Origin: JACZSB01 sp965372015
Lineage (GTDB): Bacteria > Fidelibacterota > Marinisomatia > SCGC-AAA003-L08 > TS1B11
NCBI GenBank assembly: GCA_965372015.1
Contig: CBDVAP010000054.1
Location: forward strand, 1-16,673
Direction of reading: 5' to 3'
DNA length: 16,673 nucleotides
Both the position numbers and the translations under genes were made by a program. This document shows, piece after piece, positions 8,639 through 14,462 of this stretch. Every line of letters starts with the position of its first letter. Position 1 is the stretch's first letter. The notes beneath the pieces were generated by a model. The model had not been told where the DNA came from and did no database searches. It was given only the letters and a program-made list of their open reading frames with translations.

Positions 8639-9029
8639 ACCACCGACAAGCCACTTCCATTATCCGGCCCATTAAATCTGGAGCCATGTGCGCCGCACGC
8701 GCTAAACCCGCACCTGGTGGCAACCGGGGAAGTCTTCCCACCTGCGTAGACCCTGAATGATCCGGCGAACCCGAGTTCCGCTGATTCTGTCATAATCTCC
8801 CCCCTGCATGGCCAACCTTATATAAAGTTGGATCACCGTCATCTGTGGCATCCCGGGAAGCTCCAGACCAATAACAGGTTCCTGCCGGTCACTGCTCCGG
8901 CGGCCTACCGTCGAGCGAAACCGGCGTCGCATTCAGTCTAAGAACAGTTGGCAATACAAATTGCTCAAAAAGTGCTTAAATTAACCTTGCTGCAATTGGC
9001 TGGAATTTGTGCTACTATCGGAGGATTTG
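8639..9029. other. Intergenic stretch without a recognisable gene
   Basis: This 391-nt gap separates the TonB-domain gene from the EAL-HDOD gene. Two short minus-strand frames (8702-8932 and 8575-8793) are open but have no family resemblance; only the second has a plausible ribosome-binding site. The last 100 nt are AT-rich and presumably hold the promoter of the downstream gene. I see no tRNA, terminator with U-tract or repeat. Confidence 0.5.
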
Positions 9030-10253
9030 GTGGAAAATCTACTTTCTAGACGCCCTATTTTTCTTGTTGACGGGCGGTTACAGGCCTATGAGGTGGCTTT
9101 CAGCGCCGGGGTCGAGAAGTACCTGGTTTCCGAAGGCGAGCAGAAAAAACTGCCCGCCGAAGTGCTGCATTATATGCTTGGCTTCGTGGGCGACGAAAAG
9201 ATCCGTAAGCGTCCGGCGTTTGTACAGGTTGACCCAGCGTTGCTCCCCGGGGCCCCGATCCGGACCCTCTCACGTCAGAACGTGACCCTATTCCTGCCAC
9301 AACCCTTCAAGGTGACCGAAGCTCTTGGCAATGCCCTGGGCGATCTGAAACATGCCGGTTTCAAGCTGGCTTTTGGTGACTACGCCGTCGATGATGGTTT
9401 CGAGCATCTGTTGGATTTTGCTCACTTCATAATTGTCAATTACAGCCAGCGGGACGAAAAACGCCGCCGGATCACACCCAAGTACTGCCATTCGAAAAGA
9501 ATCCAGGTGATGGCCTACGAACTGCAATCGCGGGCGGAGTACGAGGAGGCCCGGAAACTGGAGTATGACCTGTTCCACGGCCCCTTCTTCTGCGATCCGG
9601 CACTGATTGAGAAGGACCAGCTGCCACCGGTCCAGGCCAAATTGCTGGAACTGCTGGTGGAAGTAAACCGCATGGACATCAACTACGATAAGGTGGCCGG
9701 GATCATCAGCAAGGTGAAGAAACTGACCGACGTGCTCCTGGAGCACGTGAATTCACCCCAGTTCAAGATGGAGCAGGAGATCACCACCCCCAACCAGGCA
9801 ATGACCTTGTTGGGGGTAATGCGTTTTCGCCGCTGGGCCGCGGTGTCTGCAGCGGCGGTCCTGGGCCAGCGCGACCTGTCTGAGCAGTTGCAGTTATGCC
9901 TGGCGCGGGGCCACTTTCTGGAGGCTGTGGGGGATAAGCTTGGTGACAGCGACCTGGCGGACAATCTGTTCACCGCCGGACTGTATTCCCTGATCGCCTG
10001 TTTCTTTCACCGGCCGCTCACCGAGCTACTGGGCACCATCCCCATAGACCGCACTGTCCGAGGGGCCCTGTTGGGCGATGAAGGCCGGCTAAAGACCGCC
10101 CTCGATCTGGCGGCGGCCACAGAAGTTGGCGATTGGGCCGCGATCGGGAAGCACGCGGAGGCTCTCAAGCTCCAGGGACTGGATGTATCCAGGGCCTACT
10201 TCGAGGCGCTTATATGGGCTCGGGCTGTAGCCGCTGAGTACCATACCGGGTAG
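9030..10253 (+). CDS. EAL-like plus HDOD domain signalling protein (YuxH type)
   Basis: This protein of about 407 residues pairs an N-terminal EAL-derived domain (about 1-200) with a C-terminal HDOD domain (about 205-400). Landmarks are LLSRRPIFLVDGRLQAYEV at the start, FKLAFGDYAVDDGFEHLLDF, and FHGPFFCDPALIEKDQLPP at the EAL end. In HDOD they are LLELLVEVNRMDINYDKVAGI and ITTPNQAMTLLGVMRFRRW. The EAL signature itself reads YEVAF and the metal and catalytic residues of active c-di-GMP phosphodiesterases are not evident. It is thus probably a non-catalytic regulator in c-di-GMP or stress signalling. GTG at 9030 is preferred over the earlier GTG at 9009 because GGAGG (9020-9024) sits 5 nt before it and the protein then starts where relatives do. 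Confidence 0.85.
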   Translation: MENLLSRRPIFLVDGRLQAYEVAFSAGVEKYLVSEGEQKKLPAEVLHYMLGFVGDEKIRKRPAFVQVDPALLPGAPIRTLSRQNVTLFLPQPFKVTEALGNALGDLKHAGFKLAFGDYAVDDGFEHLLDFAHFIIVNYSQRDEKRRRITPKYCHSKRIQVMAYELQSRAEYEEARKLEYDLFHGPFFCDPALIEKDQLPPVQAKLLELLVEVNRMDINYDKVAGIISKVKKLTDVLLEHVNSPQFKMEQEITTPNQAMTLLGVMRFRRWAAVSAAAVLGQRDLSEQLQLCLARGHFLEAVGDKLGDSDLADNLFTAGLYSLIACFFHRPLTELLGTIPIDRTVRGALLGDEGRLKTALDLAAATEVGDWAAIGKHAEALKLQGLDVSRAYFEALIWARAVAAEYHTG

Positions 10254-10318
10254 CGCCGGAACCGTCACCCGGCCGGCCCGCAAGGTCGAGCGCTACCACC
10301 TTATTTGAGGGGATCATC

Positions 10319-11161
10319 ATGCGCATTCCGATCATCCTGGCGATCCTGGGCCTGACCGTGGGCGCCAGCGGGCAAAGGGACTTCTCCCAGGTCAAGATCA
10401 CCACCACCCACGTGGCGGGCAATGTCTATATGCTGGAGGGCGCCGGTGGGAACATGGCCGTGTCGGTGGGTGCGGACGGTATACTGATGGTGGACGACCA
10501 GTTCGCCGAGCTGGCCCCCAGGATCGAGGCCGCCCTGGCCCAGATCTCCAAGGGGGACCTCAAGTTCCTGCTCAACACCCACTACCACGGGGACCATACC
10601 GGCGGCAACCCGTCGTTCGGCGACCGGGCACTAATAATCGCCCATCACAATGTGCGCCGGCGGTTGGCGGATAAGCCTCCCGAGGGTTGGCCGGTGATCA
10701 CCTTCAAGGAGGGATTGTCTGTCCACTTCAACGGTGAGGAGATTGTGGCCCGGCACCACCCCCCGGCCCATACCGACGGCGACGTGGTGGTGCATTTTAC
10801 CGCCTCCAACGTGGTGCACATCGGCGACCTGTTCTTCGGTGGCCGTTTCCCCTACGTGGACCGCGAGGGCGGTGGCGACGCAGCCGGTTATCTGCGGGCA
10901 TTGAAACGGATGGCCGACGAACTCCCCCCGGATGTACTGATCGTCTCGGGCCACTCCGCCGTCATGACGCCCGATTCGTTGCGGCGCTATCACTCCGCCC
11001 TGACCGAGCAGGTGGCCTTCATCCGGGCCGGTATGGACCAGGGGCGCAGCCTGGAGCAGATTATCGAGCAGGGGCTGCCCGCCAAGTGGAAGGGTTGGGG
11101 CTGGAGTTTGGTTCCCGAGAAGAAATGGATCGAGGCGGTGTTCAATAGCAAGGGCGGCTAA
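10319..11161 (+). CDS. Secreted metallo-beta-lactamase-fold hydrolase
   Basis: This 280-residue protein has a signal peptide (MRIPIILAILGLTVGASG) and an MBL fold. The metal site is complete in appearance: HYHGDH (H88, H90, D92, H93) in LLNTHYHGDHTGGN, H151 in PAHTDGD, D170 in HIGDLFF and H212 in VSGHSAV. Two zinc ions are expected. Domain spelling is of the general periplasmic MBL-hydrolase type, so the substrate is unknown and a beta-lactam should not be assumed. ATG at 10319 is preceded by GAGGGG at 6 nt spacing. The gene starts 65 nt after the EAL-HDOD gene and runs into a DUF4442 gene with a 4-nt gap, making an evident two-gene unit. Confidence 0.88.
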   Translation: MRIPIILAILGLTVGASGQRDFSQVKITTTHVAGNVYMLEGAGGNMAVSVGADGILMVDDQFAELAPRIEAALAQISKGDLKFLLNTHYHGDHTGGNPSFGDRALIIAHHNVRRRLADKPPEGWPVITFKEGLSVHFNGEEIVARHHPPAHTDGDVVVHFTASNVVHIGDLFFGGRFPYVDREGGGDAAGYLRALKRMADELPPDVLIVSGHSAVMTPDSLRRYHSALTEQVAFIRAGMDQGRSLEQIIEQGLPAKWKGWGWSLVPEKKWIEAVFNSKGG

Positions 11162-11165
11162 GGCC

Positions 11166-11618
11166 TTGCCCGAGTCCTTCACCACCCGCCTGCACCGTAT
11201 CATCTTCAACCTCTTTCCGGCCTTCCGGCGCACCGGCGGGCGGGTGGTCTACATCGCCGCCGACCTGTCGGAGGTCCGGGTTAAGGTGCCCTTTAAATGG
11301 CGCACCCGCAATATCATGGGCTCAACCTTCGGGGGCAGCATATACGGCGCCGTGGACCCGATCTACATGACGATGCTGATCCGGCGGCTGGGGAAGGGCT
11401 ATATCGTGTGGGACAAGGCCGCCTACATCCGCTTCAAGAAGCCCGCCCGGGGCCACCTCTACGCCACCTTCACTTTAGGCGACAACGAGCTCCAGACCAT
11501 CAAGGACCTGCTTGAGACCGAGCCCAAGATCGACCGGACCTACACCGTCGAGCTGGTGGATAAGGCCGGCATCGTCCACGCCACGGTGGAGAAGGTGGTG
11601 CATGTGAGGAGGGGGTAG
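11166..11618 (+). CDS. DUF4442 hotdog-fold protein (thioesterase-like)
   Basis: This 150-residue protein has the DUF4442/YiiD C-terminal hotdog fold. Family features are PFKWRTRNIMGSTFGGSIYGAVDPIYMTML near the middle (positions about 42-71) and WDKAAYIRFKKPARGHLYATF after it, both in one stretch without gaps. Relatives are presumed acyl-CoA or acyl-ACP thioesterases, but few have been tested. The only sensible start is TTG at 11166, since no ATG occurs before the conserved core. It sits 4 nt after the metallo-hydrolase stop, so translation is probably coupled. A 39-nt copy of its 3' end (11579-11617) recurs at 12451-12489 with three mismatches. Confidence 0.85.
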   Translation: MPESFTTRLHRIIFNLFPAFRRTGGRVVYIAADLSEVRVKVPFKWRTRNIMGSTFGGSIYGAVDPIYMTMLIRRLGKGYIVWDKAAYIRFKKPARGHLYATFTLGDNELQTIKDLLETEPKIDRTYTVELVDKAGIVHATVEKVVHVRRG

Positions 11619-11797
11619 GAGTGGCCAGGGGCTCGCCATAGGGCATGTGGTCCACGAATGGCTAGCTGCGACCCATCAAAGACCCATTAAACACCCCACG
11701 AATGCCCATTAAAAACCCATTAGAAACCCCGCCAAAGCCTAGCTAATACCCATCAAAAGGTTCACCCTTACCGACGGGAGCAGCTAGCCAAAGCGTT

Positions 11798-11817
11798 TTA
11801 ACCGCAAAGGCGCAAAG
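11798..11817 (+). repeat. Dispersed AACCGCAAAGGCGCAAAG element, copy 1
   Basis: The sequence reads TTAACCGCAAAGGCGCAAAG. Closely related phrases are scattered through many bacterial genomes. Two other copies lie at 11902-11980 and 12271-12301. Confidence 0.7.
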
Positions 11818-11901
11818 GGCAGAAAAGACGGAATTAGAGATTAAAGTATTAAGAATGCAGGGGTTAATATCTGTTAGATACCGGGAGCGGGGGGAGCAAG
11901 A

Positions 11902-11980
11902 TTAACCGCCAAGCCCGCCTTCGGACGGGCCTACGGGCGCAAAGGCATGTCCCGAGCTCGCCGAGGGGACGCCAAGAAAG
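11902..11980 (+). repeat. Dispersed element, copy 2, interrupted by two hairpins
   Basis: The element core TTAACCGCCAAG is split from GGGCGCAAAGG by a hairpin at 11913-11930 (GCCCGCC, TTCG loop, GACGGGC). That part is split from CGCCAAGAAAGAG by a second hairpin at 11949-11970 (GTCCC paired with GGGAC). Removing both hairpins nearly restores the uninterrupted form seen at 12271-12301. Confidence 0.65.
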
Positions 11981-11993
11981 AGGAAACCGGATA

Positions 11994-12021
11994 CTCGAAA
12001 CGCGAAACTTGGCAATTCAAC
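11994..12021. repeat. Short heptad-periodic tract
   Basis: Four consecutive 7-nt units begin CTCGAAA, CGCGAAA, CTTGGCA. A related tract lies at 12348-12375 (units CTCGAAA, CTAGGAA, CCTGGAA) and another, of different composition, at 12404-12431 (units of the form CAATNNA). Periodicity is visible but units are imperfect. Confidence 0.5.
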
Positions 12022-12038
12022 TCACCCTTCGGTAGACT

Positions 12039-12055
12039 CCCCGCCGATGGCGGGG
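12039..12055. repeat. Perfect hairpin CCCCGCC-GAT-GGCGGGG, copy 1
   Basis: A 7-bp perfect stem closes a GAT triloop. The same 17-nt hairpin recurs at 12174-12190, in both cases after ACTC and before a TCCAG phrase, so it is a small mobile-like unit rather than a chance inverted repeat. Confidence 0.75.
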
Positions 12056-12090
12056 TTCCAGAGTTAACCCTTCCTTCTCGCTGACGCGAG

Positions 12091-12119
12091 TTCCTTCCCT
12101 TATAAAGGGAAGGAATTTT
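12091..12119 (+). terminator. Strong 11-bp hairpin followed by TTTT
   Basis: TTCCTTCCCTT (12091-12101) pairs perfectly with AAGGGAAGGAA (12105-12115) around an ATA loop, then TTTT. It has the form of an intrinsic terminator, but it is about 470 nt beyond the last plus-strand gene and sits among repeats, so it may simply be another palindromic element. Confidence 0.4.
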
Positions 12120-12173
12120 GGAGAAGAGTTAATCCCTCCATCTCGCCCTTCGATCCGCCCATCCGGCACACTC

Positions 12174-12190
12174 CCCCGCCGATGGCGGGG
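12174..12190. repeat. Perfect hairpin CCCCGCC-GAT-GGCGGGG, copy 2
   Basis: It is identical to the hairpin at 12039-12055. A 21-nt direct repeat with three mismatches (12061-12081 and 12126-12146, beginning GAGTTAA) lies between the two hairpins. Confidence 0.75.
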
Positions 12191-12242
12191 TCCAGGACTA
12201 GATTTTCAAAGAGCGGGGGGAATATAGGGATTTTTGGGAGGG

Positions 12243-12269
12243 CTGTCGTTCGCCTGGTGCGCGGAAGAG
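12243..12269. repeat. REP-like imperfect hairpin with CTGGTG core, copy 1
   Basis: It reads CTGTCGTTCGCCTGGTGCGC and continues to GAAGAG. It shares 18 of 20 positions with 12434-12453 and resembles, inverted, 13605-13622. Confidence 0.5.
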
Positions 12270-12270
12270 C

Positions 12271-12301
12271 TAACCGCCAAGGCGCAAAGTACGCCAAGGA
12301 A
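12271..12301 (+). repeat. Dispersed element, copy 3, uninterrupted
   Basis: This is the longest intact form: TAACCGCCAAGGCGCAAAG followed by TACGCCAAGGAA. It directly follows the REP-like hairpin at 12243-12269. Confidence 0.7.
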
Positions 12302-12347
12302 GAGAGAAACTGGGAAATAGAACCCTGCGTTTCTGTTCAGGGCAAGA

Positions 12348-12431
12348 CTCGAAACTAGGAACCTGGAACTGCACCCCAATCATCAATCCGCCAGCTGGCG
12401 GATCAATCGACAATATACAATCAACAATTCT
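12348..12431. repeat. Two heptad-periodic tracts flanking a perfect palindrome
   Basis: Units near CTNGGAA run from 12348 to 12375, and CAAT-headed units run from 12404 to 12431. Between them is the perfect 18-nt palindrome ATCCGCCAGCTGGCGGAT at 12386-12403. Confidence 0.55.
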
Positions 12432-12463
12432 CTCTGTCGTGCGCTTGGTGCGCCACGGTAGAG
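12432..12463. repeat. REP-like imperfect hairpin, copy 2
   Basis: CTCT at 12432 pairs with AGAG at 12460-12463, and CGT-GCGC pairs with GCGC-C-ACG around a TTGGT loop. Its right arm is also the start of the 39-nt copy of the DUF4442 gene end. Confidence 0.55.
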
Positions 12464-12489
12464 AAGGTGGTTCATGTGAGGAGGAGGTA
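12451..12489 (+). pseudogene. 39-nt copy of the 3' end of the DUF4442 gene
   Basis: Positions 12451-12489 match 11579-11617 at 36 of 39 bases, read in the same frame as ATVEKVVHVRR. The copy lacks the stop codon position (TAC replaces TAG) and has no upstream homology beyond the REP-like hairpin. It is either the only remnant of a duplicated paralogue or a direct repeat produced by a rearrangement that placed 870 nt of repeats next to the gene. Confidence 0.65.
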
Positions 12490-12781
12490 CGGGGGCGGTC
12501 AGCGGGAAACCAACGCCTATGAGGCATGTTTTGGGATTAAATTAGGACCAACCAGATTAAATCTTCTTCTGATGACCAAGGTAAGGAGCACTGATGCCAG
12601 TTCCTGATTTCCAATCCTTCTTCAAACCGCTGCTTGATCTTGCCGCGGGCAGCCGTGGTTCTAATCCCACTTAATAAAGAACTACCCGGAATGGACTTAT
12701 TACTTGCTAACTGAAACCAAAATATCCTAGCCGTAAGAGTGGTTCAGAGATGATTGGCTGGTCATGAGTGAGGGTAGCATT

Positions 12782-13441
12782 GTGAATCATTTCCACTCTA
12801 TTAAAGGCACATATCTGCTATTGGCATTTGGGCTCCTTCATTATTGTGATCAACCACCCGAAGAGTCACCTCTTGAATCCTTGGATGTACAGAATATATC
12901 TGTAGACTGCGTCTCAGGTGTTCTTTCACGGGGCCCTAATGAGATTGTGATCACAACTCAAGAGGAATATGAACAATTCCTCGACTGGAAATTCAAACAA
13001 CGCATGGATGGGACTTGGGATTATCATTTCCCAAATGTACTAGAAGTGATTAAGAGCGAATACCCAGATCTAACCGAGCCTGAATACGTGCAACTGGCCA
13101 CTGACAGTCTCTTCCGAATGGAGGTGCTTATCTGGGCTAAGAATTGTGGTTATCCAGACGGGGGGCCTATTTATGGTAATCCAGAGATAGATTTTGATAT
13201 TTATACTCTACTCGGGGCTAGGATGGTAGGCGGAGGTTGCGCTGGCCCCGATGTTGATCTACTTGAAGCATTTAAAGACGAGAATCAGATGAAGTATATC
13301 TTCCGAATCCAGATAAATTGGTATGGTCACTGTAGTATGCCCCTTTATGGACTAGTTTGGGCACTTGTACCCCGAATTCCTGACGGTTATTCTGTAGAGT
13401 TTGACCATGTCAATACGGTCGTGAATGAAGAATGGGAGTAG
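12782..13441 (+). CDS. Orphan exported protein of unknown function, possible lipoprotein
   Basis: I do not recognise this protein of about 219 residues. It starts with a short basic segment and a hydrophobic stretch (TYLLLAFGLLHYC), then DQPPEESP. A lipoprotein attachment at that cysteine is possible, though HYC is a poor lipobox. The mature part has seven or so further cysteines and aromatic, acidic stretches (QEEYEQFLDWKFKQRMDGTW, GCAGPDVDLLEAF) and no clear motif. GTG at 12782 was preferred over ATG at 12764 because GAGGG lies 7 nt before it and the signal sequence then starts near the N-terminus. The gene is visibly AT-richer than its neighbours and lies between repeat blocks, suggesting acquisition from elsewhere. 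No operon partner. Confidence 0.65.
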   Translation: MNHFHSIKGTYLLLAFGLLHYCDQPPEESPLESLDVQNISVDCVSGVLSRGPNEIVITTQEEYEQFLDWKFKQRMDGTWDYHFPNVLEVIKSEYPDLTEPEYVQLATDSLFRMEVLIWAKNCGYPDGGPIYGNPEIDFDIYTLLGARMVGGGCAGPDVDLLEAFKDENQMKYIFRIQINWYGHCSMPLYGLVWALVPRIPDGYSVEFDHVNTVVNEEWE

Positions 13442-13463
13442 GTTGAATGATCAAAACAAGACT

Positions 13464-13500
13464 CTCAAACGCCTGGTGGCGCTAGAGTATACTAACTCTA
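13464..13500. repeat. Two adjoining hairpins after the orphan gene
   Basis: The first hairpin (13464-13487) has CTC/GAG outer and CGCC/GGCG inner stems around TGGT, like the REP-like elements at 12243 and 12432. The second (13483-13500) is TAGAGT/ACTCTA around ATACTA. Either could end transcription of the orphan gene, but no T-run follows. Confidence 0.5.
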
Positions 13501-13549
13501 TCAGGATGGTACTGCTAAGATAGTTTGTCGATGAGCTCGGCCAGGGTCT

Positions 13550-13627
13550 TTATCTAGCCTCCAGCCTACCCAGCCCCTGGTCCAGCGCCACCGCCAGCAG
13601 AGTCGCCGGGCGAACGACAGAGTCTAC
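13550..13627 (-). pseudogene. In-frame coding tail after the flavodoxin stop
   Basis: Immediately after the flavodoxin TGA the same frame stays open for 25 codons to TAA at 13552-13550, containing VRPATLLAVALDQGLG. The last part is nearly the same, at DNA (25 of 27 nt across 13571-13597) and protein level, as the C-terminal tail at the right edge of the window (LAVLLDQGLGWLERRLG). It is either a severed C-terminus of flavodoxin after a nonsense mutation, or a transposed piece of another gene. Confidence 0.5.
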
Positions 13628-14281
13628 TCACCCCCCGACCCCCTCCCACAGCTCTTCCCGCTTATCCAGCAGCTCCCGCGTCTCCCTGAGGACCGCCTGG
13701 CTGCTCTTCTGCCAGTAGATCCGGCCCCGCCGGACGTAGATATGGTCCAGATAGCGGCCGTGGCTGGCCTCGATAAGGGCCTGGAACTCGGCCAGGTAGT
13801 CCGGCTTGAACCGGCTGTTGAAAGTGTTGAACAGCACAACCGGCTTGCCCTGGAAATCGGTATTGCGGACGAAGGTCCACAGGGGCGGCGCCGGCCGGAA
13901 CAACCAGATGGGTGAGCCGATGAAGATCAGCCTGTAGGGGGTCATGTCAATGGTGGCGGGACTGATGGGGGATTCAGTATGGTACTGGGCATCCCGGGCG
14001 GCGTTTTTCCAGCCCCTCAGGTCCAGGCTGTAGGCCTGGGCCTCCAGGTGGCGGATGTCGGCCTGAAAGGTACGGGCGATCTCCCGGGCCATGTTCTCCG
14101 TATGCCCCGAACGGGAGAAGTAGACCACCAGCACGTCGGCCGGTCCCTCCGCCTCCCGGGTGTACGGCTGGCTGTGGCGGTAGGTGACGTCCTTCCAGTA
14201 AGTGAGGGCGACGGCCCACACGACCATTAGGGCGGCGAGTATCAGCAGGTAAGACAACATTCTATTAGTCCTGAATTTCAT
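13628..14281 (-). CDS. Membrane-anchored flavodoxin-like protein
   Basis: This 217-residue protein has an N-terminal membrane anchor (about 8-28) followed by a flavodoxin domain. FMN phosphate-binding residues are seen in VLVVYFSRSGHTENMAREI (about 50-68), and the second flavin loop in IFIGSPIWLFRPAPPLWTF. The domain would sit on the far side of the membrane or remain cytosolic, depending on anchor orientation, which cannot be decided. Its first 25 or so residues match those of the unrelated metallo-hydrolase upstream (MBL at 14461-15603), and upstream DNA is also shared. The ATG at 14281 is supported by that shared start. The tail after TGA continues in frame (13550-13627). A redox role is inferred from the fold alone. 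Confidence 0.85.
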   Translation of the reverse strand: MKFRTNRMLSYLLILAALMVVWAVALTYWKDVTYRHSQPYTREAEGPADVLVVYFSRSGHTENMAREIARTFQADIRHLEAQAYSLDLRGWKNAARDAQYHTESPISPATIDMTPYRLIFIGSPIWLFRPAPPLWTFVRNTDFQGKPVVLFNTFNSRFKPDYLAEFQALIEASHGRYLDHIYVRRGRIYWQKSSQAVLRETRELLDKREELWEGVGG

Positions 14282-14363
14282 GACCGGTGTTCCATCTGTC
14301 CCAGGTTACGGCTGCGACTCCCCAAGGGCACGGGGATGAGCCGGGGGAAACTAGGCCGGCCGG
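14209..14363 (-). repeat. Duplicated leader and upstream segment, copy A (flavodoxin)
   Basis: This aligns without gaps to 15531-15685. By eye, about 77% of 73 nt in the coding leader and about 84% of 82 nt upstream are identical. The longest identical run is an 18-mer, CCGGGGGAAACTAGGCCG, at 14341-14358 in this copy. The upstream part can form nested stems CGGCT/AGCCG and CCCC/GGGG. Confidence 0.75.
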
Positions 14364-14366
14364 GCG

Positions 14367-14400
14367 CTGGGCGCGCTTTCGACGGGCTCGGCGGCCACCG
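14367..14400 (+). pseudogene. Remnant of the signal peptide of a secreted-protein gene
   Basis: These 34 nt match 15861-15894 at 30 positions, and translate to LGALSTGSAAT against LGALSTAWAAT in the intact cupredoxin gene. The start codon and about 175 nt of the intervening sequence are missing here, and the frame closes soon after (TGA). It occupies the same divergent position relative to flavodoxin as the intact gene does to the metallo-hydrolase. Confidence 0.6.
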
Positions 14401-14462
14401 TGCAGTTCGATGATTCGATCTACCAACGTCAATCCAACGCCGGAGCCCTCCGGTGATCGCCT
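14391..14462 (-). pseudogene. Fragment of a histidine kinase ATP-binding domain
   Basis: On the minus strand this reads SGVGLTLVDRIIELHGG, preceded by RRSPEG. This is the G2-box and following helix of HATPase_c domains in sensor kinases. Neither the rest of the kinase nor a continuing frame is present. It begins within the metallo-hydrolase stop codon region and ends at GCGGCCACCG (14391-14400), which is shared with the signal-peptide remnant. Confidence 0.6.

Larger units (their letters stand above)
11619..12781. other. 1.16-kb gene-free, repeat-rich region
   Basis: No coding region can be supported here. Its beginning (11660-11765) has loosely repeated ACCCATTAAA/ACCCATCAAA phrases and two similar TAGCT-plus-ACCCATCAAA units about 80 nt apart. 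The middle contains the hairpins, dispersed elements and heptad tracts listed separately. The last 250 nt (12530-12781) are AT-richer and carry one open but unrecognised minus-strand frame (12537-12743). The block is bounded on the left by the DUF4442 stop and contains a copy of that gene's tail at 12451-12489. It looks like an accumulation site for mobile or decayed DNA. Confidence 0.75.

Noticed and set aside
8702..8932. 76-codon minus-strand frame as a small gene
   Set aside because: There is no ribosome-binding site before its ATG, no family resemblance, and an overlapping frame is equally open. Not enough to call a gene.
12091..12119. Transposon terminal inverted repeat
   Set aside because: The arms are only 3 nt apart, so it is a hairpin; no transposase frame is linked to it.
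11619..12781. CRISPR array
   Set aside because: Repeats are short, of several unrelated types, unequally spaced, and palindromic or heptad-periodic. There is no constant repeat with regular spacers and no cas gene in the window.
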